Shown here one piece after another: positions 16,904 to 28,800 of a stretch of DNA of 64,000 nt. This stretch comes from Watersipora subatra (lineage: Eukaryota; Bryozoa; Gymnolaemata; Cheilostomatida; Watersiporidae): NCBI RefSeq assembly GCF_963576615.1, contig NC_088711.1, positions 58,632,248-58,696,247 of the forward strand, given 5' to 3'. Each line of letters starts with the position of its first letter. Position 1 is the first letter of the stretch. The position numbers and the translations under genes are program-made. The notes beneath the pieces were generated by a model. The model made no database searches, had not been told where the DNA came from, and saw only the letters and a program-made list of their open reading frames with translations.

Positions 16904-17979
16904 CATTTAAGTAGCCTTTTCAGCTCTTGGACAATGCAGCCAGTAGCCTACTACATACTCAGTGCAATGTGTATTGATTACATCAGCAGCAATGCACATA
17001 TTATGGATCAGGATTGTAGGTAAAATGACAAAAGCTTTAATATCTATGGTAGTCGTAGAAGGAATATGCAGGTGTCTGTTTTTCTGCACTAGAACATGAT
17101 AATACCAACCCGCAAAACTTTGCAAGATCTGAAAATGCTGCAGAGAAAGACCGTACAATGAAACACAGTGTAAGTACAAAGATAGAGTGGGCAATTGAGG
17201 CTACAATGTTTAAAAAGTAGCCACATTAACCCCATGCGGTTTCTCTTCCCAAAAATATTGTTCGACAAGAGCCACTAACGCTTTTAAAAACACTTTATAA
17301 AAAAACGCAAGTCAACTGGGCAAAAAAAAAGTTTATCAGAACTGTCAAATATTTTAGACTAAAACTGATTTTTCGGCACAATAAATGTTAAAAATGAAGC
17401 ACTTTCGTTTTTAAAAGGCTAATTCGTGAGTGTAAGAAAATTATAGCAGGACTTGATAACAAGTAAATATAAATTTAGTAGATCACTGTAAGCAATCCCT
17501 TTCGTACTTAAGAGTATGCAAGTTTAATCTTGAAATGGAGCGAACCCGGCTTTTAGGATATCTGTATATTGATAAATTCGTCGAATAAAGATTTTAATTG
17601 GTTGTCTAACGATGTGAAACAATTGCGTTTTTAAACCTACACATTGATAATGCACCGATGAGTAAAATTCCAACATACACTGCCACTGGTAGTCACTTTG
17701 TAAGCAAATCTCTCTGTAATATGTAACTATCGTAAGTGGTTCAAACGATGGAAAAGCATTTAAAAGCACTGATATCGGTGAGTTATCTACATTAAGTTTA
17801 TGGAGCATAGTTTTTCAAATCATTCACACGAAAAGAATGCACCGTACATAATAAAAAGCTACAACAACAACATGCACACAAGTCTATTAATACACCCCTA
17901 ATCCAATTATGAACAATAGTACTGAAAAAGCGTGTTATTTCCGGGACTTACTTGGAAAAAATATTGGAAAACGGTCACC

Positions 17980-17987
17980 AAGATGGC
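17980..17987 (+). promoter_or_regulatory. YY1-like motif AAGATGGC upstream of RACK1
   Basis: ccAAGATGGCTGC matches the core YY1-type motif frequent near start sites of translation-machinery genes. It lies about 290 bp before the RACK1 ATG. Functional use is inferred only. Confidence 0.25.
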
Positions 17988-18180
17988 TGCTAAGGAGTAG
18001 TGGACGAGGTAATAGCATGCTCAACATTCAAAGTGTGATTTTGTTTAACTTTTTAGATAAAATTTAGTGCTAAAAAATGTATTAAAATCAAACATTTAAA
18101 TTAATTGCTCTAAAATAACTTTACCCACTTTTCAAAAAAATTAAACAATGTTCCCTTGCAGCGTCGCTTCTAGCCTGGGT

Positions 18181-18188
18181 CTTTTTCC
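18181..18188 (+). promoter_or_regulatory. Candidate 5' TOP-like start of RACK1 mRNA
   Basis: gtCTTTTTCCgg offers a C followed by a pyrimidine run about 95 bp before the ATG. RACK1 mRNA is a known terminal-oligopyrimidine message in vertebrates, so a TOP start here is plausible but unproven. Confidence 0.3.
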
Positions 18189-18276
18189 GGTTTATCTGCC
18201 ACAGCTTTGTGACTAGATTACCAACACCGCTTGGTAATCTGTAGACATCTTCGTTGTGAAGTGAATAATCATCATC

Positions 18277-21200
18277 ATGACTGAACAGATGACATTGCGT
18301 GGAACCCTGCGGGGTCATAATGGATGGGTTACACAAATTGCAACCACGCCTGTCTTTCCAGATATGCTTCTCTCTGCATCCCGAGGTAAATCCTACTAAT
18401 TGATCAGTTGAATGATAATTTGTATATGTGTGCTTGTTTATATCATAACTTTGTCAAAATATTAGTTGGAGAACCAATTTTTATTTTAACCAATTTTAAA
18501 TCAACTGCTCAAGTACTTAGGTCAGTTATATTCTACGTTATTGCAGATAAGACTCTAACCTTGTGGAAACTTACCAGAGACGAACTTAGTTACGGTATCG
18601 CTGAGAAATCACTCACTGGGCATGGTCACTTCGTGTCTGATGTTACCTTGTCAACCGATGGCCAATTTGCTCTTTCTGGTTCCTGGGATAAGACTCTTCG
18701 TCTTTGGGACTTGCATACGTATGTTCTAACGAAGGAAAACCTTGCGTATATCTAAAATTTGAAGTTAAGCCTACTTTATACATTGTTGGTACACACTTTA
18801 TGTTCAATCATCGAAATGCAAAGTTAACCATTCTTGATATATGCTTCATACGTTGAAACTGATATCTGTTTGAGCACATGTCCCTATATCTTACAAGCCT
18901 ACATTTTATTGTTTATTTTGCATTAGACTACAAAGGCAGTAATGAAGATTTAAAGTTATTAGATATAGCATTAAATATAACTAGACCAAATAAAAATGAT
19001 TTATGGGAAAACGTAACAATCAGTAAAACAAGGTTTGCATTGTTACTTCAAAAACATGTGAATGCAAGTGTAGGCTTAACAATTTGCATGTTTGATGGTA
19101 AACACTGATAAAAATATGTGAGGCGGCTTACTTTCAATTGACATGTAAGTTAACAGTAAGTCATTGACATAATCCATTTTATTATTTTTCATGAGCTTTT
19201 TTATGTTTTATTGAAAACTGTTGTTGAGGTAAGTTTTGGTCATTGCATGTTAAACGTTACTTCATATATTGAACAAAACAATTGTTTGCTCAAATTTTAT
19301 ATTCGGTGTCAAAAGTTCATATATTGAGGTGATCAGAAGATGAGGTTAGATTCTATGCTTCTCATGTGTAATTTTTCATCCATCACACTCTTCCAAACTT
19401 GATGATAACTTGCCTATGATTTAATGAAATTACTCCTGCAGTACTGATGAAGAGTGGAAAATGTATTTTAGAGTTAACAAGTTGGTAATACATCATTTTA
19501 TTACTCATCCTTTTTCATCGCTAGAGGACAGACGACCAGACAGTTCACTGGTCATACCAATGATGTGCTGAGTGTGGCCTTTTCAGCCGACAACCGTCAG
19601 ATTGTATCTGGGTCTCGGGATAAAACCATCAAGTTGTGGAACACTCTTGGAGTTTGCAAATATACTATTCAGGTAGATCATTAAAAAGTGCAAGAACCTT
19701 TCTACATTTTCTCATCGTAATGCAATAATGGTTTTTATTAACTAAAATGCATTTATGTGTATGTATACTGTGTCCATTCCAGCGTATACACTCTAGGTCC
19801 TCAAATTGGTGGGAAGCTGTGGTAACCATATTTTATATGCAGATGGCTATATTATCTTTGCCAGGAAGATGGTCATTCTGAGTGGGTATCGTGTGTGCGA
19901 TTCTCTCCCAATACGAACAACCCAATCATTGTATCAGCTGGGTGGGACAGAATTGTCAAGGTCTGGAACTTGACCAACTGCAAGCTAAAAACTGACCACT
20001 TTGGACATTCTGGATATGTAAATACTGTGGCAGTATCTCCTGATGGCTCTCTCTGTGCATCCGGTGGCAAGGTTCGTCTAAGCTGTACCTTGATTGGTTT
20101 TAGCTTATTTTGCCCATGCAATTAACATGGTAGTCAGTTCTATTGTATAGTTCAGGGGTCGGCTAGTTGTCCAGTTTATGTACTGTTTACTCTGTCATTT
20201 TCGCTATTAGAAATAATATTTTAAAACGGTAAATATTGTTGCTGTAAATACTCAAGCAGAGCCTCTCTAAATCCATTGTAGATGGGTTCACAGGTTTTAG
20301 ACAATTGCATTGCCATAACGTAAAAAAAATTATTTTACGTTTTTGCTTCCTACTACATAAAAAATTCTATATGACGTAAATTGTCAACTCAGGCGAGTTT
20401 TCAAATTCCACGTTTATCTATCTCGCTGTACCTGCGTAGAATAAAAAACCGATGTGCGATTAGCATTATACCAATCATATATACAACTTTGACAACAATC
20501 TAGTTCGTCGTGATCGATCACCAGATGTGTCAACAAAACGGAGAATAAGGTAGCTGCGCATTGTTCATAAATACAAAGGCGATCGATTGGTGCAGGTACA
20601 GCGTCGGTCCATCAATCCGAATTTCACGAGTTGGAGTATCATCGAAGGTTCTCTTATCCTAACTTTGAAACTGCTTACAGATAGATGACGAACTTGTGCC
20701 GCTTTTTGTAAAATATTTTGTTGTTTTGCTTTGTTGTAGACGTATAAAATATTTATTAGTTTTACTTGGCAGAGTAGACTTTGCTGTTGAAAAAAATGAG
20801 CAAATCATTGTCAGTGAACGTCAAAAATGTGCGCTCCCCATCAAATTACTGTAGAATTACTACAATAATGGTCTATAAAACCCGTGAGATTGATCACAAA
20901 AAGGAGAAAAGTTGTCTGTGCAAAGTAATAATGCTGCATTTATGGTACAGCCCACAAATTAAAAGAGTTGATTCAAGTATTTTCTTTTTATATACTCAAA
21001 GGGGTGAGTTTGAAAAGATCTTTGGGAATGGATGAGGCAATTTACATGTATTTTACTGGAACGGATATTACGGAATGCAACGGATTATTTACGTTGTAGG
21101 AGTGTGTACTGCATTAAAAAAAGCAATGTTGCAATAATTTTCCTGGGGGCAGTAAAAATACTACTGCGAAAAATATGGTTTTTACCGTCTCCCCTGAATA

Positions 21201-24200
21201 AATGGAGAAAATATCACAAGGCAATCATAGGGCAATAAATTCAAACTTGAGCCTCGTTCCCATATCGATTGCGAGACTCCGGCGGTAACTTGCGCAGCAA
21301 AACGCTTGCAATGCTAGTGTCGGTGGCATCTGTTCACATATTCACATATTCACATATTAAAGATGTAGTTGCGTCAAAATTTAAGTTGATCTTAAAAGAA
21401 AGCATTTTTTTTCTCTATCAGTTGATATGTTGTTTGTTGTGTTACGCGATCGCATTGCCAAGATATTTGAAGATTAAAACCGAAAAAATCTGATCACCGT
21501 AAAAACGCTCAGGCCACAAAAACGTGCCCAGCCTCGCCAAAAATGATGTCACGCGTTTGGCAACCTCTCTCTATCTCTCGTATTCACATCGGCTATTTGC
21601 GATAAAAGTCTAGTCTTACGCGGCTCTATTGGCATATATCTTATTTTGTATTTGCTCGTGTTGGCTAGAATAAAATTTTAAATCCTGTTACAGATGCATT
21701 ATTATGAATGTTTAAAAGGCCTCAAATAACGAAAATTGAAAGTTTGTTCTACTCACTTTCTCCAAATATTGTGTAAACATTTGGGTACCGACTACCAATT
21801 CTACCGGTCTACGGTAATTCTGTCTAGTCACTTTATGTAGAACGCGGTCTTTGCATCAGCACAGTTCTGCAGCTACCCATATAAACGATATACAGCCTCC
21901 CATAAGCCCCGCCCACATTATGTCGCCTATTACCTATTGCCTACGTACTAGTTTCTTACTAGTTTCTTACTACTAGCAAGCCACCTCTTTGAAAAGAATA
22001 TAGACAGGGATAGAGTTTTAAGGATGAGAAGTCTGCTGCAAACTGGATTTGAACTCACATTCTCCAGTTCTGCGGACACCCATATACCATATCCGATTCA
22101 CTACAATATTCTGCAAATCATGTTTTGCATTATCTTCAACAATATTATTTTATTATATAATTTTTACAAGCAAAAATATTTTCATCTCGGCATAAAGCTT
22201 TTATTAAAAATATTCATCAAGTCGTGGCCACTCACATAGTATTAGCTGATACAATAAGACAAATTCATCTACTGCAACAAACTCAAACAAAACATCATCC
22301 AGCACGCATTCAAGTCTTGCTTTCTCCTTTATAGCAGTTTCCACACTGACAAAGCTTCTTCGGCTGGTGGGACGACATAAACATTCTGTAATCAGTAAAA
22401 CAAGTAAATGTAAACAAAGTAGATGCAATAAATATGTCATTCATAGATATGTCATTCTAAAGCGTATCTATTGACAGCTTCCAAATTGGGAGTTAAATAG
22501 ATTGCGAGTGTAATTTTAAAAACGAATAAACATTTAATAAAGGCACAAGTACGCCAAGCCAACGATTCGAAGCTTTGGTTCTGGAAATTAAAGATTTGCA
22601 ATGATCAATCGATTTTACCCACTTCCTACGTGTGAAAATAATTTGTAATCATGACTCTAATTTACCAAAGAAAATTCGAAAAAAATATTATAGCTAGGTA
22701 AAACGGCAGATAAGCTATGAAACGATGATTGGAGATAGCAAAGAATTATCATTTTATTAATTAGTATATGTATTTATGACTATAAAAAAATATTACATTT
22801 ACTAAAGTATAGAAGACTCTAAGTTAATTTACCTCCATTCTGTCTTCTTCTGCAGCAAAACGCTGCTGACGCCTGTCAGCTTTGGCCATAGGCTGTCTAC
22901 TCTAATCTTTTACTAAACGTTGCTCAGATAACTCTGAGTAGCGGTCGCTCGAACTTGAAGCCATTTTAAAACTATGTATAACTTAGTAATTGTTGAAACG
23001 CGTTGAATCAGTAACGATGAGCATGAATTCTCTAGCGATGAGAATCTTCGAGATCACAGACAACGCGTTTTACGAGTGATAACATTTATTACGGTCTATA
23101 TAAAAATTTCGCGATCGTGATTGGCTAACGAAGCGACCTCATATTTATCGCTCGTGGTTTCGTTTCAGAAAACAAGCTAGTGACGTCACGAAATTGGCAC
23201 CCGCTGGAACGTGAGCTTTTTAAAAGAGGGCCTCATTCAAACGCATATATCTCTGGACAGGGTTGGTCTACAAAGACAAAAATGGCATCAAATTATAGCT
23301 GATGTTTTAGCCTTTTATGGGTCCTAATTTCATTTTTGACGCAACTACATCTTTAAGCTGCATTGCTAAACATAATCGCGTAATTAAATAAAATGTTCGC
23401 TCGCCGGGCCGTTTCTGTAATGGTGACCTTCACCTGTACATAGCATTTCGGGAAGGTTTTGTCTGCGATCTTTTGCGAAATTTTAACAGCGTTAAACTAT
23501 TGCGTTGCCCCCGCCGGCAACTACCGGCAATACCCGGCGCGTAGGTTCCTGTTTCACCGCTAATAGCCTGCGGTGCTGTCGTCGGTGCTTTGCGATGTAT
23601 ATGGGAACCAGGCTTTATGCTTCTTGCTATCTTTCAATGGTGTAATTAGTCTATTTACACTAAAGTCAAGTTAGCCTCAATATGTGACCCCAAGCTAGTG
23701 GGAGGCAAGATGCAATTCCTAGCAAGTGGTGACATGGATTTCGTTTTCTCCGTAAAAATTTTATTGCCAAGTTGTATTTGTTTATAGTTGAATAACGAAA
23801 TAACTAATTGGCTGAAATGCTTCAGCAAAAAAGAAGGCTAATTGGAGCAATCCTTGTTATCAAAGTTGGTGATATGAGCTAAACTTCCCAAGTGCAGAAT
23901 GAACATAGGTTTTTTCGTTATTAAGGTGTGAAACTTGTTACTCCGTGGGAGAGAACTGACAAAAGTTCATCAACTGGTTCATTGTTTACAGTTGCTGAAA
24001 GATTGATATACAACTCAAAGCCATATTTTCATTTAAAATTTTGAAATTGGTCATATTTTACATATAAACCATTTATACAAACCATATACCATTTGCCGCT
24101 TCCTAATTCTCTCACGGCACTTGACGGTAAATACCAATTTTTCTCACCCTTACGGGATAAATTTAATAGTTCCCGGCAAAAATATAACCCTGTTAAAAAG

Positions 24201-25752
24201 TGGCTTTAAATAAATATTAACCTCGGTTTAGAATATTCATGGGGATAAATATGTAGGTTGAAAACTTATTCTATTGGATTGGTGAACAGTGTGGACAAAA
24301 CAAAAGTGTACAAGTTATGAGACTGCATAACAGTTACGAGTGGCTGGTTTATAGGAGTTCTGATGTTCTAGTATCAGCCTAGAGTGTGCCAATTTATGCC
24401 ACATGAGTAATTTAACCGTGGTTGTAGTCATCTAGGAAACTCTGGCATTGTGGCAACTTTTGAAAAGTTCATCTGATTGTCAATTTTGTTTTTCTATCAG
24501 ATTGTCTGCATCTTATGGGTTTTCGACAAATCTGCTTCTGTATATCTACAGAAAAATTTGCAACGTGTTCTTTGATGTTCTAGTTCTTTCAGCTTGGTAT
24601 TTATTCGTTCAGCAGTGTTGTGGTATGTGGACCGTCTGCGTATTTTGATATTAGATTACATTTTAAGTGTTGTCACTGATAGACAATCTCTCAGTTGTGT
24701 AGTTGTTACTCCAGTATGTTTTTCTTAGTTTCTATACTATGCATGTTCAACGTCTATTTCCAAGTTCTATGTTTAGGATGGGTCAGCCATGCTGTGGGAC
24801 TTGAATGAAGGCAAGCACTTGTACACACTTGATGCAGGAGAACCTATTAATGCCATGTGCTTCAGTCCTAACAGATACTGGCTCTGTGCTGCTAGTGGTC
24901 CACAAGTGAAGATCTGGGTAAGTGTTTTGGATGTTGTACACAAAGGCAAGATTTGTAGTTATTCCGTATGATCAGAAAATTGCTGTTCATTGTTTTCTGG
25001 AAGGTAAATACTTTTTTCAACCAGCTCCTGTGTTCCCTTGCTGGAAATAGGTTACAAGATCTTGGCAGCCAGCGTTGAGTACATGCAGTCTTGCGTATTC
25101 GCAAAAATGATTCAGGTCAAAAATTAAATGCGTTAATAACAGTCAATACCCTGACTGTTATTGATTCACATTTACATAGGAAAATTTACTTTTGATTTGA
25201 AACATAAATTGGCATTTTGAATTTATTATTGTCATCTTGTCTTTGGAAAACTTTTGTTAGCTATATTTATCACTTACTTTTTTGCTTTTATGTAAATCTG
25301 ATACGTATGGTTTACTTTTTGGCTGCTTGGTTGGATATTGTCATACGGAATGATATAAATTCTGTTACAATGTCTCTAAAAAATATTTTGTGGTTCTGCT
25401 GTGGCTTGCGCAGGCCCACGTTTACGAAACAAGTGTTCAACATTTGTCAATCATCTCCCATGATGACACATTGCATATGAATTAATGAAATAATACCTGC
25501 AGTGCTGAGGGGGCAACAAGTTGTCTGTGCGTATGTATTTCTCATTCGCAAGTTACTACTTTTGTAATCTCCTTATAGGATTTGGAAGGAAAGATGATTG
25601 TGGATGAACTCACTCCTGCTGTGCACACCACCAGCACCAAAGCTATCCAACCAGAATGCCTCTCGCTAGCCTGGTCCGGTGACGGTCAGACTCTCTTTGC
25701 TGGTTATACTGACAAACTAATCCGTGTCTGGCAGGTGTCGATGGCCCGATAG
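18277..25752 (+). CDS. RACK1: RACK1, seven-bladed WD40 ribosomal scaffold
   Basis: Six exons: 18277-18385, 18547-18718, 19525-19672, 19865-20071, 24777-24917 and 25579-25752. Together they give 316 residues (human 317), beginning [20 protein letters not shown] and ending [12 protein letters not shown]. Seven WD repeats are recognisable from GH and WD/WN pairs, including [39 protein letters not shown] and [17 protein letters not shown]1 binds the 40S subunit head near the mRNA exit channel and docks kinases such as PKC. Introns 2 and 5 each carry a box C/D snoRNA about 70-77 nt upstream of the next exon. Intron 4 (4.7 kb) is swollen by transposons. AATAAA at 25823-25828 closes the transcript. 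Confidence 0.97.
19386..19456 (+). ncRNA. SNORD96: SNORD96-like box C/D snoRNA, copy A (RACK1 intron 2)
   Basis: Box C ttGATGA (19399-19405) and box D CTGA (19444-19447) enclose about 38 nt. An outer stem pairs cactcttc (19386-19393) with gaagagtg (19449-19456). The guide actcctgcagt precedes box D. Its fifth base before box D is the C that pairs with the G of ACTGC in invertebrate-type 5.8S rRNA, equivalent to human G75 targeted by SNORD96A. Box D lies 77 nt before exon 3, the usual spacing for intronic box C/D RNAs. Box C begins T instead of purine and the stem is offset from the boxes, so this copy is less canonical than copy B. Confidence 0.65.
20072..21249 (+). other. First part of RACK1 intron 4, no recognised feature
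   Basis: AT-rich sequence with a short inverted aacgtaaaa...ttttacgtt at about 20316-20342. Open frames here lack family or splice support. The segment may contain degraded transposon sequence. Confidence 0.5.
21250..23616. mobile_element. Terminal-inverted-repeat element of unknown family, split by a TTAA-flanked element
   Basis: The left end agcctcgttcccatat and the inverse of the right end agcctggttcccatat match at 15 of 16 bases, followed by GC-richer subterminal repeats around accgacg/ccggcg. About 110 bp of this element lies to the left and 260 bp to the right of an inserted element at 21361-23352. The family is not identified. Confidence 0.55.
21361..23352. mobile_element. TTAA-flanked DNA transposon (Kolobok or piggyBac-like), ~2 kb
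   Basis: The left end AGATGTAGTTGCGTCAAAA and its inverse at the right end (ttttgacgcaactacatct) match over 19 bp. TTAA flanks lie at 21357-21360 and 23353-23356, a duplication typical of piggyBac and Kolobok superfamilies. The minus strand shows exon-like pieces: an ATG near 22963 ([16 protein letters not shown]) with an early in-frame stop, and a frame at 22204-22440 preceded by an acceptor-like site. I cannot assign these to a transposase, so the copy is probably nonautonomous. Confidence 0.6.
23617..24776 (+). other. Last part of RACK1 intron 4, no recognised feature
   Basis: AT-rich intron sequence. Weak box C/D-like matches near 24570-24680 were examined and not accepted. Confidence 0.5.
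25455..25513 (+). ncRNA. SNORD96: SNORD96-like box C/D snoRNA, copy B (RACK1 intron 5)
   Basis: A canonical box C ATGATGA (25460-25466) and box D CTGA (25505-25508) are closed by a terminal stem of ctccc with gggg(g), including one G-U pair. The guide acctgcagt (from 25495) pairs with the ACTGCAGG stretch of 5.8S rRNA; the fifth base before box D selects the G. Box D is 70 nt before exon 6. The interior (acattgcatat, then taatgaaat) is clearly homologous to copy A, so the two arose by duplication within the host gene. Vertebrate RACK1 hosts SNORD96A, whose guide has the same register. Confidence 0.78.
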
Positions 25753-25822
25753 AAACAAGTTTTAACATCTTCAGAAGGCTCAATATTTTATACTATGGTA
25801 TTTTTCCAGTACCTGGTACTAT

Positions 25823-25828
25823 AATAAA
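25823..25828 (+). terminator. RACK1 polyadenylation signal
   Basis: AATAAA 71 bp after the RACK1 stop codon. Confidence 0.7.
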
Positions 25829-28800
25829 GTTGAGCTGACCCAAAGTTATGACTTCTCTTTACATCTGCATATTGTCATGCAAGTTGTTCTTAAATGTCAT
25901 TCCATCCATGTATTCCAGTGTAAATCGGTCTACTTGTGTAATTTTATAATTACGTAAATTAATTTTGCGTAAATGGATTACATATACATACTTAGCTTAG
26001 AACCTTTAGCTCGTGATTCACTGTGTTAATTTCTATGGTACCTTTTTCGTCCTTTAAAAGGAGCACAAGTGATTTGGAATAGAATTACAAGTGGTACTTG
26101 ATTGCCGATAATGAACTTGGCTGGAATAGTAGAAAAACTGACATTAGGAATATATGGAATGTTTAGTCCGTCAAACGCGCGTGATGCATGGTTTAGATGT
26201 ACACCATCTCAAACGTTTCAGCTAATATTAGTAGATCTGATTTTTGTATTGCAATACATTTCATAAAATATTCTGTCTTAGAGGATGTTCAACAACTTTG
26301 TTCACTATTGTTATTTATTAGCATTACCCCTATTTTCAAAGATCAATCATTTGTATATTATTAATCTTGATAATTAAGGTAAGTTCTTGCTGTGGTACCA
26401 CCACATTGTCGAGTGTAGAAAACTAGGTGTGGTTTATGAATATGCTATGAGCTAAACTAGCTTGGAAAATAGTTTAGTCGAAATGGGCATGGCTCCAAGC
26501 AGAAATTGTAAAAACAAAGATTGCAAGCAATACTCCTTGCTTGGAGCCATTTATCATGAGAATTGAAAGTTCACTACCATCATGTAGAAAAATGTGTGTA
26601 TTCTGATTGTACAAAGACATGAATAGTTTCACGAGAAATTATAAACTACTGTAAGTAGATAGCAAATAAGGTTGTTGTATACATTAAAGGCATTCTTCGT
26701 GTAGTAACTGTCAATATCTGTTTGTCAATTAGTTCCGCACAGATTTCATAGTCTGCCAGAATAGCTGCAGATTCTCATAGTCACCCGAAAAAAATTATCT
26801 AGCTGAGATGAGATTTCTCTGCTACTAGGACAGTTCCTAGGGTTACATCGTCAAAGATAGAGCTATCCAGTTCCAGTAAAGTATGCTAACACGAACAGGT
26901 GTGTGCTAGGCTTACTTGGACTATGTGCACAGATCAGATTAGTTTTATAGCTAATTTTACGAAGCATGTTGGAGGTTATTATGAATTTTTCCTTTTTATA
27001 CATCTGGATTTCATGATTTCCACTTTAGATAGGCTGCTGGCAGGACAACAGTATCTACTGTTATTATGAACAATGTCACAAGTAAGCGATACAAATACAT
27101 GTCTATTAATTCCTTGTGCGTATTCTTACATCATTCTGCAAATCAGTTATTATATGGGATATATGTCACACACTTCTAGTGAGAATCGCCGTTCTATGCA
27201 TGTCAACTGGCGTGGGTTGTGGTACCAAAATTCTGCATATTTATTGTAAGCAATAGAAACTTTTAAACAGGTAGATAAAAAAGTGGAAGTTTTGCATCTT
27301 CAAACACCGCGAATGCTAGAATGAACCAGAAATGCTTAGATAATTTAGTTCCATATTATAATTAATATTAAACTATATCAGCCCGTATTTAGAGCTGATC
27401 TTGGCATATTGGCAACTGTTGACAGCAGTACTGGGCAGTCACTACATACCTACAAGTATTTCATCTTATGTAGTAGATTTGCTAATCACCAGTCATTAAC
27501 AAGTGTGCAGAGATCAAGGTGTGTATAACCTTTTATTGGCATCAGTGATAATCAACAAAATGATGTTTTTCATTACATGCAAAAAAATGGAAAAGCAGTA
27601 ATTATTAATTGAGTTGAACAAAAGTGTTTTAAAAGTTAGTTATGTAATTAGGATAGTGTCGAGATGGTGAATTGAAGGTTGTAGTAACAGAAAGTTCATA
27701 AACTGAAACATACGATGGTGGATGCCGTAAGTTGGTGTCACAAAATAGAAAACATTGGGGTCATGTATGGAAGGAGAAATACAAATATTCTGGGATAATT
27801 TACGCAGGATTTTGAATCTACAACACATGGAAAAAGACGAAATTTAAAAATAAGTCAGCCTAGATTTGCTAACAAATCATTAGCTTTCACAAAATAAACT
27901 TTTCTATAGATGAGTAAGTGTTGGGAAGTTGAATACTAGAGAAGTCATACTAATGTAGAATTTGGATAAGGTAATGTTTAAATATAAAAACTTCTTTGTT
28001 TTGGATTATTAGAATTTTTATTTTGCTGGTACTACCAAAAAGAAATATATTTGTATGGCATTTCTTTGAGACAAATAAAAATAGGTAGTTTTCCAAGAAA
28101 CACTTGTGAAAGCTAGCTTGTAGCAAGATAACAGTTCACTTTTTACACAAACCTACCAGACAATTTGTCAAGGGTTTAGTTGGTCTGTTTGTGACCCAGT
28201 TTGGTATTTCCTTTTGTCATCTTAAAGGTTTTCATAGCTTCTCGTTTATGATAATGAAACAGTGATTATCTATATACACTATGAGTGCTTTTACGTAGGA
28301 TCCTATCTGTTTAGCTGCCTATTGCGATAAAACTTGTCTATTTTATCTGTGGTTGCCATATTATTTATGAACTTGAACAAAGATATTGGTGGTCAGTTTT
28401 GGCAAAACCACAATAAAAATGAGCAAGTTGAAAAATATTCTGTTAACATTATCAAAACAGCCAAATTTCTCTGAGAGTAATCGTGTAAACAGCAGATGCT
28501 ATTTTATAGTAAATTTTTCCTTTACTCAGTATGTATGTACCCCTAGGATTCCTGTTTAAGGAAACATGACTCCAAAGTACATCAGAGTTGTCTGCACTAT
28601 AATAATTTTTGCAAATTGGATTGACTTTGTTACTATCATATCACTCTTTAAGATATTTTAGTCTGTTGCAAAAGTCTGCAAACAGTGTCAACGTTAATTA
28701 GGCTCACATTTTGGTCTTGACCTACTGTGGGTGGACACACAGCGTCGCAGAAGAGCAGTCTGCTTGCGAGTTGAGTGTGTAAAGGTGACTAGCGAAGAGA

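Larger units (their letters stand above)
14518..18276. other. Intergenic region between divergent PP2A and RACK1
   Basis: It holds the PP2A 5' UTR and promoter on the left, the RACK1 promoter on the right, and two candidate MITEs between them (15637-16075 and 16486-16903). No exon-like sequence or RNA gene is seen elsewhere. Confidence 0.6.

Noticed and set aside
24570-24685. Third box C/D-like RNA in RACK1 intron 4
   Set aside because: Box C is TGATGTT, there is no closing stem, and it is too long between boxes.
25019-25090. H/ACA-like snoRNA in RACK1 intron 5 (ccagc...gctgg hairpin, ACAAGA, ACA)
   Set aside because: The second hairpin is weak and no pseudouridylation pocket could be matched.
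18277-25752. Generic G-protein beta subunit
   Set aside because: Lacks the N-terminal coiled coil and has the RACK1 blade signatures and length.
26489-26552. microRNA-like hairpin
   Set aside because: Only 13 paired bases around a 38-base loop.
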